Shown: positions 34,748 to 42,681 of the stretch, piece by piece
Layout: every line of letters starts with the position of its first letter
How positions within the stretch are numbered: the first letter of the stretch is position 1
NCBI GenBank assembly: GCA_004554205.1
Contig: SFNH01000001.1
Span: forward strand, 8,860-72,859
Length of the DNA stretch: 64,000 bases
Direction of reading: 5' to 3'
Origin: Clostridium sp.
GTDB taxonomy: Bacteria > Bacillota > Clostridia > Lachnospirales > Lachnospiraceae
Position numbers and translations under genes: made by a program
Notes under the pieces: model-generated
What the model was told of the DNA's origin: nothing
What the model saw: only the letters and a program-made list of their open reading frames with translations
Databases searched by the model: none

Positions 34748-37239
34748 AGGAGATACATGACCGGAGCCGACTCCCCGGCAGGGGCGCTAGCGGTCGGCGG
34801 AATACCATGAAGATAAGATCGCTTGCGGGAAGGCTTGCCGCTTTGGCGGCCGTGCTTTTATGCCTCGGCGGCCTTATCTTTTATACTCCGGCGAGGGCAG
34901 AGGAGCCGGTCACTCTTGAGGTCAGCTACGGCTATGACAATACGGCCAAGAGTGGGCGGTATCTGCCGGTCAATGTGACGATCGGCAACAACCGCGAACA
35001 GCCCTTGAGCGGGAGCTTAAAGGTAAAGTCGCGGGAGTCGGACGGAACCATTTACCGCTATGATTATGCGGTGGAGGCAGAGCCGGGGGAAACCTTAAAC
35101 GAGCGCTATTACATTCCTCTGGGAACCGGTGCGGATCAGCTCGTATTCTCCCTGTCTGATGGGAAGGAGCAGGTCATCCTGGATAAAAAGGTGAGCTTAA
35201 ATGTCAGCCGGGATGTGCCGGAATTATTTATCGGGATTCTCTCGGACAATCCGCAGAGGCTTCAGTATTTAAACGGCGTCGGCATTCATTACAGCACATT
35301 GAGGACAAGGACGTTTGAGCTCTCCGGCGAGGATTTTCCGGAGGATGAGGTCGGGCTTAATCTTCTTGACGTGCTGGTGGTAAATAACTATAAGCTTAGA
35401 GACTTATCGGAACGCCAGACAGCGGCGATCATGGACTGGGTACATAATGGCGGCGTGCTGATCCTGGGAACCGGCGAGCGGGTGGATGACACGCTGGGGC
35501 GGTTTGCGCCGGAGCTTCTTGACGATTCCTACGGGACGCCGAACCTGCGCCACATTAACCTCGGCGAGGGCTTTGCGAACTTAAATGAGCCGGGGGAGGG
35601 TATGCTTGCCATCCCCTGCGTCGACATCCCGCTTCACGGCGGCAATGTGATCCTCTCAAGCAACGGCTTTTCGCTCCTTACCGCCGCGGCGAAGGAGCAG
35701 GGGCTTGTCGCGGTTGCGGCGTTTGATATGGGGGACATCGCGCAGTTCTGCGAAAAGCAGGCGTCCTATGTGGATCATATTTTTACGAGCCTGCTGGGTG
35801 AGAGCCGGATCAACCGTCTGGCGGAGGTAGTGTACAGCGGCAACTCCGGCAAGTTCTGGTCAGTTCAGAGTTTGATCAACACCGGGGACGTGGATAAGCT
35901 GCCGAATCTGGCGCTCTATGTGGCGGTCGTGGCGGTGTATCTGCTGCTTTTGGGGCCGGGGCTGTACCTGTTCCTCAAAAACCGGGAGCTCCAGCTTTAC
36001 TACCGGCGCGGCGTTGTGGCTCTCTCGCTCATGTTTGCGGGCCTGATCTATCTTCTCGGGATCCCGACACGCTTTAGCTCCACGTTCTTTACCTATGCGG
36101 GGATTCAGGACGTGACCGACGATTACATTATCGACACGACCTATATTAATATCCGCAACCCCTATAACCTGCCGTACCAGGTGGAGCTGAATCCGGAATA
36201 TTCGCTGCTTCCCATCACTAAGAGCGAGCAGTATGACGGCAGCCGCGAGGAATTTTCGGGCGAGGAGCCGTTCCAGATCGCGATCGAGCAGACCGCGGAT
36301 AAGGTGACGATACGCGGACAGAATATCGCGGCGTTTGCGCCCCGGTATTTCCGCCTCGAGAGCAAGTCGGAGAATACCGAGCAGTGGGGGATCACCGGGG
36401 AGGTGGAGTATTTTGAGGGCAGGATATCGGGGACGCTGACGAACCGCTTCCCGTTCCCCATTGAGAGCGCCACGCTGTTTCTCTACGGGAACATGGTGCA
36501 GCTTGACCGCATGGAGCCGGGTGAGACAAAGGAGCTCGCGGAGTATGAGCTGCTTCGCTTCCCGCTCGGAGGTTCCGCCGCGGTGGCGGCACGGGTGTCC
36601 GGGGAGAGCGCCTTCGGGGCGACAGACATCAGCGATAAGCAGTATCTTCTCGCCGTGGAGCGATCCAACCTGCTTAAATTTTATCTGGACAACTACATGA
36701 CCGGCTATACGGCGGACGCCCGGGTGATCGCCTTCAGCACTCAGAAGGAGGAGAGCCGCTTCTTAAAGACCCCGTCCGCGGAGACCTACGGACTTACCAT
36801 GCTGACGTCGTCGGTGCCGGTCAATGCTTCCAGGGATTACCTGCTGTACCGTTCGGTGCTGATGAAGACGCCGAAAGTCATCAGCGGTTCCTATGATGAG
36901 GCGAACAATTCCATGAGCGGCGCGGAGCCCCTGACGCTGGAGTACCAGATCGGAACGGATATTGAGGTGGAGAGCCTGACCTTCGAGAACGTGTCGGGGG
37001 AGTTTGCGAAAGAGGGAGACGGAAACCACAGCCGGGTATTCACCGGGAGCATCTATTTCTATAACCACGGGAGCGGAAATTATGACCGGGTGGATCTTGA
37101 CGGGCAGACCATGGACGTAGAGCAGCTAAAGCCCTATCTGTCTCCGGGCAATACCCTCACAGTGCGCTACGCCTACGACGGCGGGGGGCGCAATGCGGTT
37201 CACCTTCCGATGCCGATGGTTGCGGGGAGGGAACGATAA
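34744..37239 (+). CDS. Large membrane-anchored envelope protein of an ABC-exporter operon
   Basis: 831 aa, unrecognised as a named family. A 21-residue hydrophilic lead precedes a signal or anchor helix ending ARAEEP. An external beta-rich part (LEVSYGYDNTAKSGRYLPVNV) leads into a GATase-like domain (VPELFIGILSDN, LDVLVVNNYKLRDLSERQ, WVHNGGVLILGTG). Two membrane helices follow at about 389-409 and 422-440, then a long external beta-rich C-terminus. The start overlaps the kinase stop (ATGA, with GGAGA upstream), but the ATG at 34807 would also give a good signal peptide. TAATG overlap with the ABC ATPase gene suggests one complex. Confidence 0.75.
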   Translation: MKEIHDRSRLPGRGASGRRNTMKIRSLAGRLAALAAVLLCLGGLIFYTPARAEEPVTLEVSYGYDNTAKSGRYLPVNVTIGNNREQPLSGSLKVKSRESDGTIYRYDYAVEAEPGETLNERYYIPLGTGADQLVFSLSDGKEQVILDKKVSLNVSRDVPELFIGILSDNPQRLQYLNGVGIHYSTLRTRTFELSGEDFPEDEVGLNLLDVLVVNNYKLRDLSERQTAAIMDWVHNGGVLILGTGERVDDTLGRFAPELLDDSYGTPNLRHINLGEGFANLNEPGEGMLAIPCVDIPLHGGNVILSSNGFSLLTAAAKEQGLVAVAAFDMGDIAQFCEKQASYVDHIFTSLLGESRINRLAEVVYSGNSGKFWSVQSLINTGDVDKLPNLALYVAVVAVYLLLLGPGLYLFLKNRELQLYYRRGVVALSLMFAGLIYLLGIPTRFSSTFFTYAGIQDVTDDYIIDTTYINIRNPYNLPYQVELNPEYSLLPITKSEQYDGSREEFSGEEPFQIAIEQTADKVTIRGQNIAAFAPRYFRLESKSENTEQWGITGEVEYFEGRISGTLTNRFPFPIESATLFLYGNMVQLDRMEPGETKELAEYELLRFPLGGSAAVAARVSGESAFGATDISDKQYLLAVERSNLLKFYLDNYMTGYTADARVIAFSTQKEESRFLKTPSAETYGLTMLTSSVPVNASRDYLLYRSVLMKTPKVISGSYDEANNSMSGAEPLTLEYQIGTDIEVESLTFENVSGEFAKEGDGNHSRVFTGSIYFYNHGSGNYDRVDLDGQTMDVEQLKPYLSPGNTLTVRYAYDGGGRNAVHLPMPMVAGRER

Positions 37240-38201
37240 TGCTGAAAACACGGAATTTACAAAAAAAATACGGCAATTATCATGCCCTGGACGGCCTTAA
37301 TATGGAGATCCCGGACGGCGCCCTCTTCGGCTTTGTGGGGCCGAACGGAGCCGGAAAGACCACGACGATCAAGATTCTCACGGGACTTTTAAGGCCGGAC
37401 GGCGGCACTGTGGAGATCGACGGCGCGGACGCGCTTAAGGAGCCGCGCCGAATGCGGGATATGATCGGGTATGTCCCGGATACCTTTGGCGTCTATGACA
37501 ACCTGAAAGTCTCGGAATACATGGATTTTTTTGCGTCGTGCTACGGACTTGAGGGCTTAAAGGCCAGGGGGCGCTGCCACACCCTTCTTCTCCAGGTGGG
37601 GCTCGGGGATAAGGAGGACTTTTTTGTGGACGGCCTTTCCCGCGGAATGCAGCAGAGACTGTGTCTCGCGAGGGCGCTGATCCATGATCCGCAGATTCTG
37701 ATCATGGACGAGCCGACGGCGGGGCTTGACCCGCGCACACGCATGGAATTTAAGGAGATGGTGAAGGAGCTGCATGAGCAGGGGAAGACAATCCTGATCA
37801 GCTCCCACCTTCTGACGGATCTGGCGGAGATCTGTACGGACATCGGTATCATCGATGCGGGTCGTATGGTCGTATGCGGCAGCATGGAAGAAATCTTAAA
37901 TCAGCTTAAGGCTTCCAAGCCGGTGATCATCACGGTCGACCAGAACAGGGAGGCGGCGCTTAAGCTCCTAAAGGAGCATCCGCTCGTCAAGACTATCTCC
38001 GTGCGGGAGCCGGAGATCATGGTGGGCTTTACGGGCACGAAGCGGCAGGAGAGCGAGCTTCTTGCCCAGCTCGTCAAGGCGGGTGTCCCGGTGAGGAGCT
38101 TTATGCGGGAGCGGGCCAGACTGGAGGCGATCTTCATGCAGCTTACTGATCACGAGGAGGAAAGGGTGGTGTTGTCCTATGAGGACGAATCCGGTCTATA
38201 A
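37239..38201 (+). CDS. ABC transporter ATP-binding protein
   Basis: 320 aa. Walker A GPNGAGKTT, Q-loop region YVPDTFGVYDNL, signature LSRGMQQR, Walker B ILIMDEPTAGLD, switch ISSHLLTDLAE. The C-terminal 100 residues form the accessory domain common in ABC-2 ATPases that move polymers, lipids or antibiotics. Starts on the stop of the 831-aa protein gene and overlaps the permease gene by 23 bp. Confidence 0.93.
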   Translation: MLKTRNLQKKYGNYHALDGLNMEIPDGALFGFVGPNGAGKTTTIKILTGLLRPDGGTVEIDGADALKEPRRMRDMIGYVPDTFGVYDNLKVSEYMDFFASCYGLEGLKARGRCHTLLLQVGLGDKEDFFVDGLSRGMQQRLCLARALIHDPQILIMDEPTAGLDPRTRMEFKEMVKELHEQGKTILISSHLLTDLAEICTDIGIIDAGRMVVCGSMEEILNQLKASKPVIITVDQNREAALKLLKEHPLVKTISVREPEIMVGFTGTKRQESELLAQLVKAGVPVRSFMRERARLEAIFMQLTDHEEERVVLSYEDESGL

Positions 38202-39072
38202 GCGGGAGACCATGGTGAGCGCCAGAAGCTTTAAGCTGGCGCTGCTTCTTCTCTCGTTCAACGGAATCCTGGCGTTTGTGGCATTCCTCAATATGTACTC
38301 CACACTGGCGCAGGTGCGGGTGACGGCGGAGATCCAGTACACCAGCTTCCTTGATTTGTACCTGTTTGTGGCGACGCTGGAATTCGCGATGCTGGTTCTC
38401 ATTATGCCCGCGATCACGGCGGGGAGCATAAGCGGGGAGCGGGAGCGTCAGACGCTGGAACTGATGCTGACGACGAGAATGCGGCCGGTGGACATTGTCC
38501 TTGGAAAGCTTGAGGCGTCCATAAGCACAATGGGGCTTATGATCATGTCAAGCTTTCCGATCATTGCGCTGGTGTTTGTCTACGGCGGGGTGACGGTAGG
38601 GGATATCGCAGTGCTGCTTCTCTGCTTTGCGGCGGCGGCGCTGTTTGCGGGGAGCATCGGGATATGCTGCTCGGCGCTGTTTGGAAGGACTACGCTTGCG
38701 ACGGTGGCGTCCTACGCGATTCTTGCCGCGGTGGTGGTGGGAAGCTGCGGCCTCAATCAATTTGTCTCCTATATAAACGGGATGCGCCTGGGGAGCTATC
38801 TCTCATCGGCGGTGCAGGTATCTGCCCGGGCGGGCTCCGGAAGCTTTTTATACCTGCTTTTAATAAATCCCGCGGTCACTTTCATCCTGGCGATCAGCCG
38901 CCTGACGGGCAGGGCGCAGGCCGCGGCAAATGTGGGACAATGGTTCGGCAACCGGGCAACCGGGCCGATTTTTTCGCACTGGGTGGTCTTAAGCATCGTG
39001 CTCCAGCTTGTGACGGCGGCGGCGCTCATCTGGATTGCCGTGCGCGCGGTGGAAAACGGAAAAAAACGGTGA
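38179..39072 (+). CDS. ABC-2-type transporter permease
   Basis: 297 aa with about six membrane helices and the element SGERERQTLELMLTTRMRPVDIVLGK, the coupling signature of ABC-2 (Nod/CcmA-type) permeases. MRTNPVYKRE at the N-terminus is also typical. Together with the ATPase and the 831-aa protein it forms a three-gene exporter behind the two-component system. The transported substrate cannot be read. Confidence 0.9.
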   Translation: MRTNPVYKRETMVSARSFKLALLLLSFNGILAFVAFLNMYSTLAQVRVTAEIQYTSFLDLYLFVATLEFAMLVLIMPAITAGSISGERERQTLELMLTTRMRPVDIVLGKLEASISTMGLMIMSSFPIIALVFVYGGVTVGDIAVLLLCFAAAALFAGSIGICCSALFGRTTLATVASYAILAAVVVGSCGLNQFVSYINGMRLGSYLSSAVQVSARAGSGSFLYLLLINPAVTFILAISRLTGRAQAAANVGQWFGNRATGPIFSHWVVLSIVLQLVTAAALIWIAVRAVENGKKR

Positions 39073-39097
39073 CGGAAACTCAAGGGCGGAAAGTGCT

Positions 39098-39125
39098 TTT
39101 ACGAAATAGAGATATATGGTATACT
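39098..39125 (+). promoter_or_regulatory. Candidate promoter for the ydjI-ydjG-ydjH-like operon
   Basis: TTTACG (39098-39103), 16 bp, TATACT (39120-39125). Downstream, AAAGGAGGAACG occurs twice in a row before the ATG, a duplicated ribosome-binding site. Confidence 0.5.
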
Positions 39126-39167
39126 TATATCAGTATATAAAAGGAGGAACGCAAAGGAGGAACGGAA

Positions 39168-40364
39168 ATGGGCATTATCAGGGCAGCAGCAAATGCGGTG
39201 GGCGGCGCATTGGCGGATCAGTGGCTCGAGGTGTTTGAGGCGGGCGACATGGGCGGACAGACAGTCTTTACCAGCGGCGTGAGGATTCGCAGGGGCTCCA
39301 ACACAAAGGGAACGGACAACACGGTCACCAACGGCTCGGTGATCCATGTATATCCGAACCAGTTTATGATGGTATTAGACGGAGGAAAGGTGGTGGATTA
39401 CACCGCCGAGGAGGGCTATTACACGGTGGACAACTCGTCTTTACCCTCCCTGTTCAATGGGAAATTCAAGGATGCGTTAAAGGAATCGTTCTCCCGTATC
39501 AAATACGGCGGCGAGACCCCGACGGCCCAGAAGGTCTATTTTGTCAATCTGCAGGAGATCAAGGGCATCAAATTCGGCACACGCAACCCGGTGAACTACT
39601 TTGACAGCTTTTATAACGCGGAGCTGTTTTTGCGGGCGCACGGCGCGTACTCTATCCGGATTACCGACCCGCTTCTGTTCTACCAGCAGGTAGTCCCGAA
39701 GAATGCCGACCGCGTGGATATCGACTCCATCAACGAGCAGTATATGGACGAATTTCTGGAGGGGCTGCAGGCGGCGATCAATCAGATGTCCGCGGAGGGC
39801 GAGCGGATCTCTTTCGTGGCCTCGAAGGGCACGGCGCTCAGCAGGCATATGGCGGATGCGCTCGACGAGGCATGGAGGCGCGACCGCGGCTTTGAAGTTA
39901 TGAATGTAGGTCTGGCGAGCATATCCTATGACGAGGAGTCCCAAAAGCTCATCAATATGCGAAATCAGGGCGCGATGCTCGGCGACCCGTCCGTGCGCGA
40001 GGGCTATGTGCAGGGCGCGATGGCGCGCGGCATGGAGGCGGCAGGCTCCAACTCGGGCGGCGCGATGGCGGGCTTTATGGGCATGGCGGCCGGAATGAAT
40101 GCGGGCGGCGGCTTTATGGGAGCGGCCTCGGCGGCGAATATGCAGCAGATGCAGATGAACAGGGCGGCTGAGGCGGCCCCGGCAGCAAATACGCAGCAGG
40201 CGGGTCCGGCATCCGCCTCATGGACCTGCTCCTGTGGCGCGGTAAATACAGGGAAGTTCTGCGGCGAGTGCGGAAGCCCAAGACCCGCACAATCGTGGAC
40301 GTGTTCCTGCGGCACGGTGAATACAGGTAAATTCTGCAGCGAGTGCGGTAAGCCAAGGAGCTAG
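39168..40364 (+). CDS. YdjI-like SPFH-domain protein with two zinc ribbons
   Basis: 398 aa. The SPFH region runs to about residue 270 (QWLEVFEAGDMGGQTVFTSGV, YFVNLQEIKGIKFGTRNPV, FLRAHGAYSIRITDP, QLI-type turn SYDEESQKLINMRNQG). A Met/Gly/Ala-rich linker follows. At the end are two near-identical ribbons, WTCSCGAVNTGKFCGECG and WTCSCGTVNTGKFCSECG, each with four Cys. B. subtilis YdjI has the same SPFH-plus-ribbon form and, with YdjG and YdjH, anchors PspA at stressed membranes; the next two genes here are the matching partners. Confidence 0.88.
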   Translation: MGIIRAAANAVGGALADQWLEVFEAGDMGGQTVFTSGVRIRRGSNTKGTDNTVTNGSVIHVYPNQFMMVLDGGKVVDYTAEEGYYTVDNSSLPSLFNGKFKDALKESFSRIKYGGETPTAQKVYFVNLQEIKGIKFGTRNPVNYFDSFYNAELFLRAHGAYSIRITDPLLFYQQVVPKNADRVDIDSINEQYMDEFLEGLQAAINQMSAEGERISFVASKGTALSRHMADALDEAWRRDRGFEVMNVGLASISYDEESQKLINMRNQGAMLGDPSVREGYVQGAMARGMEAAGSNSGGAMAGFMGMAAGMNAGGGFMGAASAANMQQMQMNRAAEAAPAANTQQAGPASASWTCSCGAVNTGKFCGECGSPRPAQSWTCSCGTVNTGKFCSECGKPRS

Positions 40365-40372
40365 GAGGGAGT

Positions 40373-41437
40373 ATGGCGGTCATAACATACAAGTGCCCGA
40401 ACTGCGGCGGGGATCTCCAGTTTGACCCGGATTCCCAGCAGTACCGCTGTGAATACTGCCGTTCAAAATTTAACCAGAAGCAGTTGGAGAAACTGGCCGG
40501 GGACGATGACGCGGCCCGCGCAAAAGAGCCGGGAGCCAATGACGGGAATCCCGAGGCGGCGGCAGGCGCAGTTCTCTACAACTGCCCGAACTGCGGCGCT
40601 GAGATCGTGACGGATGAGAGCACCACGGCGACTTTCTGCTACTACTGCCACAATCCGGTGGTGCTCGCGGGTAAGATGCAGGGGGAGTATCACCCGGATC
40701 ATGTACTTCCCTTTGCGATTGACAAGACCGAGGCGCTGCGGATCTTTGAACAGTGGATCGGGAAGAAAAAGTACATACCGAAGGCATTTTACAGCAAGGA
40801 TCAGATCGAGAAGATGGCGGGGGTGTATTTTCCGTACTGGCTCTATAGCTGCGAGGTGGACGGAAGACTGGAGGCCGAGGCGGAGAAGCGCAAAATCTGG
40901 ACGACCGGGAATATACAGTATACCGAGACACAGAAATTCGATGTGACGCGTGAGGGGCAGATGCAGGTGGATCATGTGCCCCGCAACGCCCTGTCAAAGG
41001 CGAACCGGAAGCTGGCAGAGGGCGTCCTTCCGTTTGAGATGGAGAAGTTAAAGCCCTTTCACATGGGGTATCTGTCCGGTTTTATGGCGGAGAAGCGCGA
41101 TCTGGGCGAGGAGAGCCTCCGGCCCGAGCTGCAGCGGGAGGTAGAGGATTTTGCGGTGGATACCATGCTGAGTGAAGTGGGCGGCTACGACTCCGTCATG
41201 GTGCGCCACAAGGAGATGGAGCTTAAGGATGAGAAGTGGAGCTATGCCCTGCTTCCGGTCTGGACTCTGACCTACAGGGATCCGAAGTCGGATACAATCT
41301 ATTATTTTGCGTGCAACGGGCAGACGGGAAAGGTATGCGGGGAGCTTCCGGTCGATAACGGCAGGCTTATGCTGCTGTTTGCCTCCCTGTTTGTCCCGGT
41401 ATTTATCGCGCTTTTGATCGTGGGGTATTTCTTATGA
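40373..41437 (+). CDS. YdjG-like zinc-ribbon membrane protein
   Basis: 354 aa. Two zinc ribbons at the N-terminus: CPNCGGDLQFDP..CEYC (Cys8, 11, 26, 29) and CPNCGAEIVTDESTTATFCYYC. A large middle domain contains FPYWLYSCEVDGRLEAEAEK and SYALLPVWTLTY. One C-terminal membrane helix (LLFASLFVPVFIALLIVGYFL) anchors it with most of the protein inside. Matches YdjG in layout and neighbours. Stop overlaps the next start by 4 bp. Confidence 0.85.
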   Translation: MAVITYKCPNCGGDLQFDPDSQQYRCEYCRSKFNQKQLEKLAGDDDAARAKEPGANDGNPEAAAGAVLYNCPNCGAEIVTDESTTATFCYYCHNPVVLAGKMQGEYHPDHVLPFAIDKTEALRIFEQWIGKKKYIPKAFYSKDQIEKMAGVYFPYWLYSCEVDGRLEAEAEKRKIWTTGNIQYTETQKFDVTREGQMQVDHVPRNALSKANRKLAEGVLPFEMEKLKPFHMGYLSGFMAEKRDLGEESLRPELQREVEDFAVDTMLSEVGGYDSVMVRHKEMELKDEKWSYALLPVWTLTYRDPKSDTIYYFACNGQTGKVCGELPVDNGRLMLLFASLFVPVFIALLIVGYFL

Positions 41438-42321
41438 TGAGAGAGAATAGACGAGACGGCTTTATGTGTGTGGGAATGCTGTGCGCGGCTGTCATTTTTG
41501 CCGCTCTATTTTGGGCGTTTCCTGCGCGGGCGGAGCAGGCGGGAGACGGAGCGCGGGTCTACGACGGCGCGGGGCTGTTTGACCGTGAAGAATTTCAGGA
41601 GCTTACGCGGGACGTCGAAGCGTTCCGGGAAGAGAGCGGGATGGACCTCGTATTAGTGACCGCGGATGACACACGGGGATTGAGTTCTGAGGAGTACGCG
41701 GATCTGTACTATGAGCAGGGCGGCTTTGGCACAGGCAAAACGCACAGCGGCGCGCTCCTCCTTCTGGATATGGATAACCGGCGCCTTCATGTCTCCACCA
41801 CGGGAGCGATGATCCGCTTTCTGACGGATGCGCGTATCGAGACGATGATGGATCACGCGATCCCCTATATAAAAGAGGGAGATTATCATGGCGCGGCGTC
41901 TCAGATGATCGTGGACACGGCGGCATTTTACAGGAAGGGGATTCCCGACGGACAGTACAGCTATAACAGGGATACGGGCGAGGTCAGCCGCCACCGGAGC
42001 ATCCGGTGGTATGAATTCCTCCTTGCGTTTGCGGCGGCAGCATTCACGGGCGGCGCTGCCTGCCTGAACGTGAAAAGGCAGTACGCCATGGAGCGGGAGA
42101 AACGCCAGGCGGCAAATTATCATATGGCTTACCGCGCCGGAGCGCACTTTGATTACCGCTCGCAGAATGACGCGCTGGTAAACAAGTTTGTGACGCAGAA
42201 TGTCATCGTGAGAAGCTCCGCCGGGAGCGGGAGGCCCGGGGGCGGAGGAGGAGGAGCGATGAGCACCACCCATACCTCCGCCGGAGGGCAGACGCACGGC
42301 GGCGGAGGACGGGGCTTTTAG
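41434..42321 (+). CDS. TPM-domain membrane protein (YdjH-like)
   Basis: 295 aa. Signal peptide ending ARA at about residue 33, then an external TPM domain (RVYDGAGLFDREEFQELTRDVEAFREESGMDLVLVT is the region; key LVLVTADDTRG and GALLLLDMDNRRLHVSTTG). One membrane helix lies at about 190-208 and a Gly-rich C-terminus ends GGGGRGF. YdjH of B. subtilis has this form. Third gene of the YdjI/YdjG/YdjH-like set; no pspA gene is in the window. Confidence 0.87.
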   Translation: MMRENRRDGFMCVGMLCAAVIFAALFWAFPARAEQAGDGARVYDGAGLFDREEFQELTRDVEAFREESGMDLVLVTADDTRGLSSEEYADLYYEQGGFGTGKTHSGALLLLDMDNRRLHVSTTGAMIRFLTDARIETMMDHAIPYIKEGDYHGAASQMIVDTAAFYRKGIPDGQYSYNRDTGEVSRHRSIRWYEFLLAFAAAAFTGGAACLNVKRQYAMEREKRQAANYHMAYRAGAHFDYRSQNDALVNKFVTQNVIVRSSAGSGRPGGGGGGAMSTTHTSAGGQTHGGGGRGF

Positions 42322-42364
42322 ACCTTCGACACGAAGCAGTATAACCATATCCGGGGAGGGCCTT

Positions 42365-42628
42365 ATGGAAGGAAAAGAGACTGAGACGAGGATCGCGGTC
42401 ATCGGCATTATCATAGAAATGCCGGATGCCGCTTCCCAGGTCAACGAAATTCTGCATCGGTACGGCAGCTATATCATCGGGCGCATGGGGCTTCCCTACC
42501 GGGGGAAGCAGATGAATATCATCAGCGTGGTGATGGATGCGCCTGCGGACATCATCAGCGCCGTGTCCGGGAAGCTCGGGCGGCTAAAGGGCGTCAGTTC
42601 AAAGGCGCTCTACTCAAAGCAGTCGTAA
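42365..42628 (+). CDS. TM1266-family putative hydrogenase-system regulator
   Basis: 87 aa, ACT-like ferredoxin fold: RIAVIGIIIEMPDAASQVNEIL, then HRYGSYIIGRMGLPYRG and ISVVMDAPADIISAVSGKLGRLKGV. This matches the small family usually found next to iron-only hydrogenase maturation genes. None of those genes is near, so its partner is elsewhere. Ribosome site GGAGGG. Its TAA stop is inside a dispersed repeat. Confidence 0.88.
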   Translation: MEGKETETRIAVIGIIIEMPDAASQVNEILHRYGSYIIGRMGLPYRGKQMNIISVVMDAPADIISAVSGKLGRLKGVSSKALYSKQS

Positions 42629-42656
42629 CAGTCGAGCCGTGCGGCCGGACTGTTAC
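42625..42656. repeat. Dispersed palindromic repeat (copy h)
   Basis: GTAACAGTC (42625-42633) and GACTGTTAC (42648-42656) are perfect inverted arms with an inner CCG-TG-CGG hairpin. The first arm supplies the stop codon of the TM1266-family gene. Confidence 0.85.
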
Positions 42657-42681
42657 GGAATCCACTCCTTGTAGTGCGATG

